From DATJKD01 sp963728295 (GTDB taxonomy: Bacteria; Pseudomonadota; Gammaproteobacteria; Steroidobacterales; Steroidobacteraceae): a stretch of DNA of 64,000 nt. Made by a program: the position numbers and the translations under genes. The stretch spans positions 434,001 through 498,000 of the forward strand of contig CAVSKB010000019.1 of NCBI GenBank assembly GCA_963728295.1, written 5' to 3'. Below, piece after piece: positions 1 to 7,646 of the stretch (position 1 is its first letter; the number at the start of each line of letters is the position of its first letter). Under the pieces are notes generated by a model that saw only the letters and a program-made list of their open reading frames with translations, searched no databases and was not told the origin of the DNA.

Positions 1-1
1 G

Positions 2-664
2 GATCCGAATGCGCCCCGTCATCTGCAGCAGTCGCAGATCCTGGTGGATCCCGATACGCCCGGAATCACCCGCGTTCGTCCTCTCCACGTCTTCGGCTAT
101 GCCGACGCCCCGAAAGGCCATGCGGAGATACTGTTCGAGAACGTGCGGGTGCCGGTGGATAACCTCATCCTCGGCGAGGGGCGCGGTTTCGAGATATCAC
201 AAGGACGCCTGGGTCCCGGCCGCATTCACCACTGCATGCGCATCATCGGTCACGCCGAGCGTCTGCTGGAACAGATGTGCCGGCGACTCGTCTCGCGCGT
301 AGCGTTCGGCAAGCCCCTCGCGGACCACTCGCTCTGGCAGGAGCGCATTGCCGACGCACGCACCCAGATCAACATGTGCCGCCTGCTCACGCAGCACGTC
401 GCCTGGCTGATGGACACGGTCGGTAGCAAGGAGGCGCGCAGCGAGATCTCGCAGATCAAGGTCGCAGCAACCCGAATGGGCCAGGCCGTCGCCAACCTCG
501 CCATCCAGGCCCATGGTGCAGCCGGACTCTGCGATGACGAAGGCCTCGGCTTCGCGTACGCGCGCATGCGCATGATCAGCTTCGGCGATGGGCCCGACGA
601 GGTACACAACCGCACCATTGCGCGTGCGGAGCTGCGCAGGTACCGCGCTCGGAAGGAGGTCTGA
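2..664 (+). CDS. acyl-CoA dehydrogenase, C-terminal part (gene starts before window)
   Basis: About 220 residues of an FAD-dependent acyl-CoA dehydrogenase, which introduces the alpha-beta double bond into acyl-CoA esters. The reading frame is open from base 2, so the N-terminal and FAD-contacting part lies upstream. What is seen is the end of the middle beta domain (FENVRVPVDNLILGEGRGFE) followed by the C-terminal four-helix domain, including the late GDGPDEVHNRTIAR segment typical of ACAD10/11-like members. The exact acyl substrate cannot be read. The stop is four bases before the next gene, and its last codons contain the Shine-Dalgarno of the following SDR, so the genes are very probably one catabolic operon. 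Confidence 0.88.
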   Translation, partial: DPNAPRHLQQSQILVDPDTPGITRVRPLHVFGYADAPKGHAEILFENVRVPVDNLILGEGRGFEISQGRLGPGRIHHCMRIIGHAERLLEQMCRRLVSRVAFGKPLADHSLWQERIADARTQINMCRLLTQHVAWLMDTVGSKEARSEISQIKVAATRMGQAVANLAIQAHGAAGLCDDEGLGFAYARMRMISFGDGPDEVHNRTIARAELRRYRARKEV

Positions 665-667
665 GCG

Positions 668-1411
668 ATGGACGCCCTGTTCGATTTCACCGACAAGGTG
701 GTGATGATCACTGGCGGTAGCCGCGGGCTTGGCTTCGCCATGGCGAAGGCATTCGCCGAACGCGGCGCCCACCTCGTCATTGCGAGCCGAAAGCTCGAGA
801 ACTGCGAGCGCGCGGCTGCCGAAATCTGCACGCTCGGACGACGCGCCCTCCCCGTCGCCTGCCATGCCGGCCGCTGGCGCGACCTCGATGAGCTCGTCGA
901 GCGCAGTTACGGCGAATTCGGACGCATCGACGTGCTCATCAACAACGCCGGCATGTCACCCGTAGCTCCGTCCTCGCTCGAGACCTCGGAGGAACTCATC
1001 GACAAGGTGCTCGGGCTCAACTTCAAGGGACCGTTTCGCCTGAGCGCCCTCGTCGGCAGCCGCATGGCACTCAGCGATGGCGGCAGCATCATCAATGTCA
1101 GCAGCTACGGCTCGCTGCGTCCACAGCCGGAATTCGCCCCTTATTCCGGCGCGAAGGCCGCGCTGAATGCGCTTACCGTCGCGCACGCGATCGAGTTCGC
1201 GCCGAAGGTGCGCGTGAACGCGATCCTGCCCGGTTCGTTTCGCACCGACGTCGCCAAGCACTGGCCGGCGGACAAGGAGTCGAAGACCGACGCCGTCCTG
1301 CGCCGGTTCGGTGAGCCAGAGGAGATGGTCACAACCGCGCTTTATCTCGCGAGCCCCGCTTCGGCATTCACAACCGGCGCGTTGATCCGCGTGGATGGCG
1401 GGCGCCCCTAG
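668..1411 (+). CDS. short-chain dehydrogenase/reductase (SDR)
   Basis: A 247-residue NAD(P)-dependent oxidoreductase of the classical SDR family. The Rossmann glycine motif TGGSRGLG is at residues 15-22, the structural NNAG motif near residue 95, a catalytic serine in NVSSYGS, and the catalytic Tyr159 and Lys163 in YSGAK. It ends with the usual C-terminal segment VDGGRP. A strong Shine-Dalgarno (AGGAGGT, 654-660) lies inside the end of the acyl-CoA dehydrogenase gene and fixes the ATG at 668. With that dehydrogenase and a second SDR behind it, a 3-hydroxyacyl-CoA or hydroxysteroid/alcohol dehydrogenase role is plausible. The substrate cannot be named from sequence. Confidence 0.9.
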   Translation: MDALFDFTDKVVMITGGSRGLGFAMAKAFAERGAHLVIASRKLENCERAAAEICTLGRRALPVACHAGRWRDLDELVERSYGEFGRIDVLINNAGMSPVAPSSLETSEELIDKVLGLNFKGPFRLSALVGSRMALSDGGSIINVSSYGSLRPQPEFAPYSGAKAALNALTVAHAIEFAPKVRVNAILPGSFRTDVAKHWPADKESKTDAVLRRFGEPEEMVTTALYLASPASAFTTGALIRVDGGRP

Positions 1412-1461
1412 GCCGCCATCGACGACGCCGATCTGGCTCGGTCGATTTGCGAGGAGCAGCC

Positions 1462-2220
1462 ATGCGACGATTCGAGAACAAGGTCATCGTCATTGCCGGC
1501 GGCGGCACGGGGATCGGCGCCGGAACTGCGCTGCGGGTCGCCAGCGAAGGCGCACATGTCATCATCGGCGACCTTTCCGCCGATCGCGCGGCGTCGGCAG
1601 CGGCACGAATTCGCGAAGCGGGTGGCGATGCGATCGGGTGTGCCTTCGACGTCACCGATGAGCCGACGGTCGCTGCACTCATGCAGACCGCGATCGAGAG
1701 GTTCGGCGGCATCGATGGAATGCAGGTCAACGTCGCGGACCTCGTCGTTCACCGCATCGATACTGATGCGCTCTCGCTCGACCTCGCGGTCTTCGACCGC
1801 GTGATCGCGGTCAGCCTGCGCGGATACCTGCTCTGCACGCGTTACGCCCTGCCCCATCTCCTCGCCCGCGGGGGCGGCGCGATCGTATACACCTCATCGG
1901 CAGCTGCGTTTCTAGGCGAGCCCAAGCGCGTTTCCTACGCGATGGCAAAGGCGGGGATCCACGCCCTGGCTCGCCACGTGGCCACCCGCTGGGGCAAGGA
2001 AGGCGTGCGCGCAAACGTCATCGCGCCCGGGATGGTCCAGACCGAATCGAACGCCGACTCCCCTCCTGGGCGGCTCGAGGGCGCGCTTCGCGGAGTACGC
2101 AGTCCGCGCCTCGGGCGTCCTGAGGACATCGCGGCGGCCGCCGCGATGCTGATGTCAGCCGACGGCGAGTGGATCAACGGCCAGGTAATCAGCGTCGATG
2201 GCGGCGTGACTATTCGTTGA
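1462..2220 (+). CDS. SDR family oxidoreductase with altered NNAG motif
   Basis: A second classical SDR of 252 residues. The cofactor loop is GGGTGIGAG near the N-terminus, the catalytic serine lies in YTSSAAA, and Tyr159/Lys163 sit in YAMAK. The conserved NNAG motif reads NVAD (in MQVNVAD), a change that normally supports beta-strand 4, so activity may be altered. The ATG at 1462 is preferred over an upstream TTG because GAGGAG at 1451-1456 is a well-spaced ribosome site. It lies 50 bases after the first SDR on the same strand and probably belongs to the same operon. It ends in ISVDGGVTIR, the normal family C-terminus. Confidence 0.88.
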   Translation: MRRFENKVIVIAGGGTGIGAGTALRVASEGAHVIIGDLSADRAASAAARIREAGGDAIGCAFDVTDEPTVAALMQTAIERFGGIDGMQVNVADLVVHRIDTDALSLDLAVFDRVIAVSLRGYLLCTRYALPHLLARGGGAIVYTSSAAAFLGEPKRVSYAMAKAGIHALARHVATRWGKEGVRANVIAPGMVQTESNADSPPGRLEGALRGVRSPRLGRPEDIAAAAAMLMSADGEWINGQVISVDGGVTIR

Positions 2221-2299
2221 GTGGATGTCTGGCGTCGCGCAGACACTCGTGGCGCGCCTCTGGGCGCAGTAGCAGAAATTCGCTGCAGACCCGGCAATC

Positions 2300-2315
2300 T
2301 GTGATCCAGATCACA
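2300..2315. promoter_or_regulatory. consensus CRP-type binding site
   Basis: TGTGA-TCCAGA-TCACA is a perfect 16-bp palindrome with both CRP half-sites and the six-base spacer. A TACAAT -10-like element follows at 2348-2353, then the Shine-Dalgarno and start of the small WGR-like gene. The site is centred roughly 50 bp before the start implied by that -10, between the classical class I and class II positions, so the actual promoter may differ. Confidence 0.7.
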
Positions 2316-2394
2316 AACAGCCGCGAAATGGCGAACTGCCGAGTCGCTACAATCAGATTATGAAAAATGCGCGATGGTGCGGAGGTCAACGCCG

Positions 2395-2664
2395 ATGACT
2401 AAGCATTGCCCGTCCTCCTTCGACACGTCGTCGTGGGTTGCTGTGCGCTGGGAGCGCGGTAACCGTTACTACCGCACGCATCTGGAACAGGACCTGTGGG
2501 GCCACTGGACACTGACCAGAGTCGTCGGTCGCAAGGGCGCACGCCACGGTCGCTTCATGACCAGCTGGGTCGCCTCACTGGAAAGCGGCTTGATGACATT
2601 AGGCGCTATCGCCAAACGCCGCCGCGAGCGCGGCTACCGCCTGATGACGGTGCGCCAGAACTGA
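2395..2664 (+). CDS. small WGR-domain-like protein
   Basis: An 89-residue basic protein. After an unremarkable N-terminus it shows a WGR-like pattern: RYYRTHLEQDLWGHWTLTRV, then VVGRKGARHGR and a helix ending in KRRRERGYRL. WGR domains occur in PARP-type enzymes, MolR-type regulators and as free-standing bacterial proteins, and are thought to contact nucleic acid ends. Here the domain stands alone and its job is unknown. The ATG at 2395 is chosen because GGAGG sits at 2381-2385; an ATG at 2374 has no ribosome site. It lies directly behind a consensus CRP site. Confidence 0.65.
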   Translation: MTKHCPSSFDTSSWVAVRWERGNRYYRTHLEQDLWGHWTLTRVVGRKGARHGRFMTSWVASLESGLMTLGAIAKRRRERGYRLMTVRQN

Positions 2665-2738
2665 GCGTTCCTCGCGCCGCAATAGACGCATGTCAGCAGG
2701 ATGCGCCTGTGGCCAGCAGGGCATCCATGACGCCCACA

Positions 2739-3126
2739 TCAGCCCTCATCAACAGCAGCGTCCAAGAGCCACGCCAGCGCATCCTTTTCAGAATCGAAGA
2801 CATTTCCTATCAGTCCTCGATTTCTGGCGACCGTAACCTCAAAGTTGTCGGGGTCCACCATTTCAGGTCGCACCACCATGGCCAGCTTCACCGTTGAACG
2901 GGCCGCTTCTGCGAATGCCTGTCCCCACGTGTACCGTTCCAAGGTGTCTGGACTCTGATGGCCGGTCCAGTTCGTCGTATCGATCAGCAAGGTTGTGCAT
3001 CCCTTGTTCGCGGGCAAAAGTGATGGCCCCGATGACCTTGCCTGCCGCCTCCGCCAAAGGGCCGTGCCCCGATAGCCGATAACAGCAGTAGCCTTCCATG
3101 ACTTCGAAATGCTTTGGCGCTTCCAT
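2739..3126 (-). CDS. STAS/SEC14-like small protein, one frame break
   Basis: Two overlapping minus-strand frames together give one protein of about 128 residues. The first part runs MEAPKHFEVMEGYCCYRLSG and continues to FAREQGMHNL. The second part continues LLIDTTNWTG and reaches VARNRGLIGNVF and the end. The order (N-terminal strand, helix with a clustered LLID strand, helix, KLAMVVRPE strand, late DALAWL helix) matches the SpoIIAA/STAS-like superfamily of small stand-alone proteins. Removing one C near 2998 restores a single frame, and the span has exactly one base too many. This may be a sequence error or a recent mutation. A GTG at 3147 is an alternative start. Function unknown. Confidence 0.6.
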
Positions 3127-3193
3127 ATTCTCTTCTGCGGCGGCCACCTTGCTGCCGATCCCCAGCGCGCCGCCGTTCTTGCCTCAGGCGCTG

Positions 3194-3919
3194 CTAGGGC
3201 CTGCTTTCGGCAAATCGCGTCAGGGCCTCCAGGTTCGTCACCGTGATGGAACGATAAGCCTTCTTTAACCAGCCGGCATCCGCGAAACGCTTCAGGGCGG
3301 CATTGACCGTTTTGCGCGAGGCGTTCGACAGCATTCCCAGTGCATCTTGCGCAAGCGGAATCGGCGTGTTTTCCAATGCGGTAACACGCCGCAGCGCCCG
3401 GGCGATCCGCCGGTATTCGTCGGGTTCCTGCATGTCGTAGAACGCCCTCATCACGATGTCGAGATTTATCATCACGATCTGCGTGAATCGGCGCGTCGCC
3501 ATCGGGTCACGACCCGCCATCTGGTCCATCGAATCGAGCGACAAGTACACTGCGGACGTTTCAATTGCCGCTTGCAGACCCACGCGGCGTGGCTCACGAC
3601 TAAGGAAGGGGCCCTCCCCTGTCCAGCCGCCCGGCGTCAGCCTGTGCAGGAGATGTGGTGTCGCGCTCGGAGGCGCTACGCTCGCGGTGACTGCCCCCGT
3701 GACGATACCGTAAATACCGCCGAGTGCATCGCCGAGACGATAAATCACTTCGCCCGCAGCATATTTGACCGCGACGCTGCGCTTGAAGACTTCTTCCTTA
3801 AAATCTTCGGGCTGCCGCGAAAGCCAACCTATGCTGGTCAAAATGTCACGGGCCCTGGATGGACCGACCATCTCATCCCCTTCTGGCATTTTCCGGCTGA
3901 CGGATGCGTGGGCGTTCAT
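3194..3919 (-). CDS. Crp/Fnr family transcription regulator
   Basis: A 241-residue regulator with an N-terminal cyclic-nucleotide-binding-like beta-roll (about residues 25-135), a dimer helix (about 138-165) and a C-terminal winged helix. The recognition helix SRKTVNAALK covers residues 201-210. Compared with E. coli CRP, the Arg that reads G5 is kept (R202), while the CRP Glu181 and Arg185 positions are K203 and A207. It lacks the cysteine cluster of FNR and a clear cAMP-phosphate site, so the ligand is unknown. It diverges from the alkylsulfatase gene across 122 bp that hold a Crp-like palindrome, so it probably controls that gene and itself. Confidence 0.88.
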   Translation of the reverse strand: MNAHASVSRKMPEGDEMVGPSRARDILTSIGWLSRQPEDFKEEVFKRSVAVKYAAGEVIYRLGDALGGIYGIVTGAVTASVAPPSATPHLLHRLTPGGWTGEGPFLSREPRRVGLQAAIETSAVYLSLDSMDQMAGRDPMATRRFTQIVMINLDIVMRAFYDMQEPDEYRRIARALRRVTALENTPIPLAQDALGMLSNASRKTVNAALKRFADAGWLKKAYRSITVTNLEALTRFAESRP

Positions 3920-3954
3920 AGGAGCCTACGATCCCAGAACATTTCTGCCGGCAT

Positions 3955-3970
3955 TGTCCCCCGGAGGACA
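3955..3970. promoter_or_regulatory. Crp-like palindrome TGTCC-N6-GGACA
   Basis: A perfect inverted repeat with the geometry of a Crp-family site (five-base arms, six-base spacer) but a different inner sequence from the CRP consensus. It lies 35 bp before the regulator start and 71 bp before the sulfatase start, in the only spacer between them. It is the natural candidate operator for the divergent Crp/Fnr protein. Confidence 0.55.
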
Positions 3971-4041
3971 GTTGCCTGCCAGAAGACATGCAAATCTTTG
4001 CGCGGTTCGCGGATGCCCAAAGGGAAGAAAGAGGGGACCAT

Positions 4042-6150
4042 ATGAATAGCGGCAAAATGCTCGCTCTGGCAGTGGCCATCACGCTCTTGGGTGGGTTCAC
4101 GGGTACTGCTGTCGCTGCGGGCGGCGGCAAAGTGCTGGCGGACCCGGGGGCAATGGAAGGCAAGCACTTCGACCCCAAAGGCAAGATGCCCTCGAAGTTC
4201 ACGATTGAGCTGCAGAACGGTCTGCGCGCCACACTGCCGTTCGATGACAAGCGCGATTTCGAGGAAGCGAAGCGCGGCTTCGTTGCCGCACCGCCGTACA
4301 AGCAGATCATGTCCGATGCCGGCAACGTGGCCTGGGACATGGGCAGCTACGAGTACCTTTTGCAGGGCAAGGACTTCGACAGCATCAATCCGTCGCTGCA
4401 GCGCCAGGCCATCCTCAACATGGCGTACGGCCTTTATGAGGTCGTGCCGGGGAAGATCTGGCAGGTGCGAGGTTTCGATCTCGCAAACATCAGTTTCATC
4501 AAGGGAACCACGGGCTGGATCGTATTCGACCCGCTGACGGCGAAAGAAACCGCCAGGGCAGCGCTGGCGCTGATCAACGAGAAAGTCGGCAAGCGTCCGG
4601 TGGTGGCCGTCGTCTACTCGCATTCCCACGGTGATCACTACGGCGGCGTGCGAGGCGTCGTGGACGAAGCTGACGTGAAGAGCGGCAAGGTGCAAGTGAT
4701 CGCGCCGGTCGGCTTCATGAAGCATGCGGTGGCGGAGAATGTGTACGCCGGCAATGCGATGAACCGGCGCATGTTCTTCCAGTACGGGGTGCTGCTGCCG
4801 CGCAGCCCGTTCGGCCATGTCGACCAGTCGATTGGCAAGAACACCGCAGCGGGCACCATGGGCCTGATTGAGCCCACCCGTTACATCGAGAAGGATTTCG
4901 AGGAGCTGAGCGTCGACGGCGTGAAAATGGTTTTCCAAAACACGCCCGGCACCGAAGCGCCGGCGGAAATGAACACCTACTTCCCGCAGTTCAAGGCCTT
5001 CTGGGCGGCGGAGAACATCACAGGCACCATTCACAACATCTACACGTTACGCGGAGCGCTGGTGCGGGATGCGCTGGGGTGGTCGAAGCACATCAACGCG
5101 GCGCTCTACCGTTTTGGTCAGGAGGCCGAGGTGATGTTCGCCGCGCACAGCTGGCCACGCTGGGGCAATGCCCGCGTCCAGGAAGTGATGCGCACGCAGC
5201 GTGACGTGTACGCCAACCTCAACAACGAGGTGCTGCATCAGGCCAACCAGGGCGTGACCGTCAACGAGATCCAGAACGTCTACAAGCTACCCAAGAGCCT
5301 GCAGAGCCAGTGGGCGGCGCACAGCTACCACGGCTCCGAGGAGCACAACAGCCGCGCCGTGATCAACCGTTACCTCGGATACTGGGATGGCAACCCCGCC
5401 ACGCTGATCCCGCTATCGCCGCGTGACTCGGCTCCGCTCTACGTCGAGATGATGGGCGGCGCGGCCAAGATCATTGCCAAGGGCAAGGAGCTTCATGATC
5501 AAGGCAAGTACCGCGAAGCCATGGAGATCCTGAACAAGCTCGTCTACGCGGAACCCAACAATCAGGCGGGCAAGGACCTGCTGGCGGACGTGTTCGAGCA
5601 GATCGGCTACCAGAAGGAAAGCCCGAGCGTTCGTAACAGCTTCCTCGCGGCGGCGTATGAGCTTCGCCACGGGATGCCGGCCGGTGTGCCGCCGTCGAGC
5701 ACTGGGCCGGACACGCTCCGCGCAATGTCGACCGATCTCTGGCTCGATTTCCTCGGCATCCGGCTCGACAGCAAGAAGGCCGAGGGCATGAAGTTCACCA
5801 TCAACCTGGTCACGCCCGACAACGGGGAGAAGTTCGTGGTGGAGTTGAGCAACTCGACGCTCACCAACATCAGCGGCCAGCAGTCGAAGAACCCGGATCT
5901 GACCATCACTGTCAACCGCACTGACCTGGAGACCGTAATGGGTGGCAAGTCCACATTCGACGATCTGATTGCCGCCGGCAGGGCGAAGTTCGAGGGAGAT
6001 CGCAAACCCTTCGACCAGCTCCGAGGCATCCTGGTCCAGTTCACCCCGGACTTCGAAATGATGCCGGGAACGAAGCCCCCGAAGGCGGCCACCCCACCAG
6101 CCGAAGACCCCTTCGAGCAGGCTGAGCCTGCAGATGCGTCTGGAGGCTGA
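4042..6150 (+). CDS. secreted metallo-beta-lactamase-fold alkyl sulfatase
   Basis: A 702-residue sulfatase of the SdsA/BDS1 family, which hydrolyses primary alkyl sulfates such as dodecyl sulfate to alcohol plus sulfate using two zinc ions. A signal peptide (residues 1-26, ending AVAA) predicts periplasmic export. The zinc motif HSHGDH is at residues 194-199, followed by TEAPAEMNTYFP, AAENITG and AAHSWPRWGN, which carry the remaining acidic and histidine ligands in this family. Then come the helical dimerisation domain and a C-terminal SCP2-like hydrophobic-binding domain. The ATG at 4042 is chosen for the GAGGGGA ribosome site and the clean signal peptide. It diverges from a Crp/Fnr regulator and is followed by a barrel protein. 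Confidence 0.92.
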   Translation: MNSGKMLALAVAITLLGGFTGTAVAAGGGKVLADPGAMEGKHFDPKGKMPSKFTIELQNGLRATLPFDDKRDFEEAKRGFVAAPPYKQIMSDAGNVAWDMGSYEYLLQGKDFDSINPSLQRQAILNMAYGLYEVVPGKIWQVRGFDLANISFIKGTTGWIVFDPLTAKETARAALALINEKVGKRPVVAVVYSHSHGDHYGGVRGVVDEADVKSGKVQVIAPVGFMKHAVAENVYAGNAMNRRMFFQYGVLLPRSPFGHVDQSIGKNTAAGTMGLIEPTRYIEKDFEELSVDGVKMVFQNTPGTEAPAEMNTYFPQFKAFWAAENITGTIHNIYTLRGALVRDALGWSKHINAALYRFGQEAEVMFAAHSWPRWGNARVQEVMRTQRDVYANLNNEVLHQANQGVTVNEIQNVYKLPKSLQSQWAAHSYHGSEEHNSRAVINRYLGYWDGNPATLIPLSPRDSAPLYVEMMGGAAKIIAKGKELHDQGKYREAMEILNKLVYAEPNNQAGKDLLADVFEQIGYQKESPSVRNSFLAAAYELRHGMPAGVPPSSTGPDTLRAMSTDLWLDFLGIRLDSKKAEGMKFTINLVTPDNGEKFVVELSNSTLTNISGQQSKNPDLTITVNRTDLETVMGGKSTFDDLIAAGRAKFEGDRKPFDQLRGILVQFTPDFEMMPGTKPPKAATPPAEDPFEQAEPADASGG

Positions 6151-6261
6151 TGGGTGGTCGCACTCAGCCCTGGCGCAATGCGGAGAGTTGAGGCCGACCT
6201 GCCTCGTGACGGTCCTCTGGCCGACTAAATCGAGATCGCAGCCTCCAAGAATCAACGTAGA

Positions 6262-7056
6262 GTGAACGCTCAACCGTTCATGGGGTTACTGGGTGCCGCA
6301 CTCCTGTTGAGCTGGGCGACGGCAGGCGCACAGTCGAACGAAGATATGAATGCGGCCAACAACCCGCTGCAGCCGACGCTTGGGCGTCAACTTCCAAGAC
6401 TACTACACGAGCGAGTATTACGGCCTCGACGATGCGGACTCCAACGCATTTCTGCTCCGCAGCGTGCTGCCGCACAAACTGTTCGGTAAGGCCCAAATTC
6501 TGCGCGGGACGCTGCCGATCGTCACGTCCCCCGATGTGCCGCCGTCAGGCGACCATACTGACGTCGGCGATCTCAATCTGTTCGATGTCTTCATGTTCAA
6601 GGCCGGCAAGATCCAGATCGGCATTGGCCCGCAGTTGACTGCGCCGACCGCCGGCCGCGACGAGACGGGTACGGGCAAATGGCAGGCCGGTCTGGCCACG
6701 CTGGTGATCGCTCCGCAGAAGTGGGGACTCGTGGGGGGCTCGTCACCTGGCAGCACTCGTTCGCCGGGGATAGCGACCGAGGCACCCAAAACAACCTGCA
6801 GTTTCAGCCCTTGGTAATCTACAACCTGCCCCGCGGCTGGTACCTGCGCACCACTGCGCTTTGGACCTGGAACTTGGAAGCCAACAGCCATTACATTCCA
6901 GTCGGTCTCGGCCTCGGCAAAGTCTGGAAAGCAGGAACTACGACCTACAACGTGTTTGCCGAGCCGCAGTGGACGGTGTCGCACGACGATGACGCCCTGC
7001 CGAAGTTTCAGCTTTTCATGGGGCTGAACCTGCAATTTCCCCTCGGACCGAAGTGA
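6262..7056 (+). CDS. outer-membrane beta-barrel (MetA/phenol-degradation-type) protein, two frame breaks
   Basis: Three consecutive segments in alternating frames give one protein of about 264 residues. It has an N-terminal signal sequence ending ATAGAQS, then alternating hydrophobic/aromatic strands (NLFDVFMFKAGKIQIGIGPQ, LPRGWYLRTTALWTW) and a terminal strand FMGLNLQFPLGPK. This pattern matches the barrel family annotated as transporter or MetA-pathway-of-phenol-degradation protein. Frame is lost by an extra G in a GGG run near 6385 and a missing G in a G run near 6735. Both sit in homopolymers, so an intact gene read with errors is more likely than a pseudogene. It starts at GTG 6262, about 110 bp after the sulfatase, and may help alkyl-sulfate uptake (inference). 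Confidence 0.65.
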
Positions 7057-7109
7057 GCCCACTGTTTATTTAGCAGGTCCGCCAAGAGCACTCCAGGCGT
7101 TTGGGGAAT

Positions 7110-7124
7110 TTGGTGGTGAGGGGC
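7110..7124. repeat. candidate att repeat (copy of tRNA-Met 3' end)
   Basis: TTGGTGGTGAGGGGC is identical, in the same orientation, to 30228-30242, which contains the CCA end, discriminator and 3' acceptor strand of tRNA-Met. GGTGGTG at 7112-7118 also pairs with CACCACC at 7124-7130 around AGGGG, a hairpin that the tRNA copy does not share. Confidence 0.45.
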
Positions 7125-7293
7125 ACCACCGCAAAGTTTAGCTAAGGTGCTGGTGGGTAACGCGTTCCCCTGAGGGTGAGCCTCTGCCTACCCCCAGACT
7201 TACACCCAGCCCTTTGCGGAGCAGTCCAAACCTTCAGCCACACGCTTCACTCAGTGTCGGTAGGCGACGTCGCGCGAAAACTGCCGCATGGGA

Positions 7294-7313
7294 ATTTGCA
7301 ACTGATTGCAAAT
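7294..7313. promoter_or_regulatory. operator-like palindrome
   Basis: ATTTGCAA-CTGA-TTGCAAAT has perfect 8-bp arms and a 4-bp spacer, in AT-rich sequence within a gene-poor stretch. This is the shape of a site for a dimeric regulator, but no adjacent regulator gene is visible. Confidence 0.35.
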
Positions 7314-7646
7314 CGAAGTAAGCGATTCTCGAGGTGGTGGCTAAGGGCGGAATCCAAACAATGGAGGGTAAACGACGGGAGGCGCTGTACAGCCTGGTGG
7401 TGGACAGCTCAACGAGCAGCCGTTCAAAGCCTCGGCGGCCTTCGAACGAAAGAGAACGTGCAACAGTCACCCGGCAACGCAGCTAGTCTGGATTAAATCG
7501 CAGGATGCCCGGCCATCGGCGTTGCACTGCGGCAACACGGGCCGACAGGTGCATCCCACCCAGACGGCAACCGCTCCCTCCAGGCCCTAGCCGGACTTGG
7601 AAAATCGACCTTGACCAGCATCGAACGATTCGATGATCATGGAATC

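Larger units (their letters stand above)
7057..7646. other. gene-poor stretch
   Basis: I find no convincing coding sequence in these 590 bases on either strand; the open frames lack ribosome sites and recognisable protein. The stretch holds the tRNA-end-like repeat with its hairpin near 7112-7130 and the ATTTGCAA palindrome at 7294-7313. Its last 45 bases may include the beginning of the damaged ATP-grasp gene. Confidence 0.6.

Noticed and set aside
1..6. GGATCC (BamHI) at the first base, suggesting a clone end
   Set aside because: A single six-base site is weak evidence, and the window edge may be arbitrary.
18..30. Idea that frame breaks are programmed frameshifts
   Set aside because: Breaks seen elsewhere in the window lack slippery heptamers with following structures and occur at different places in unrelated genes, so error or decay is simpler.
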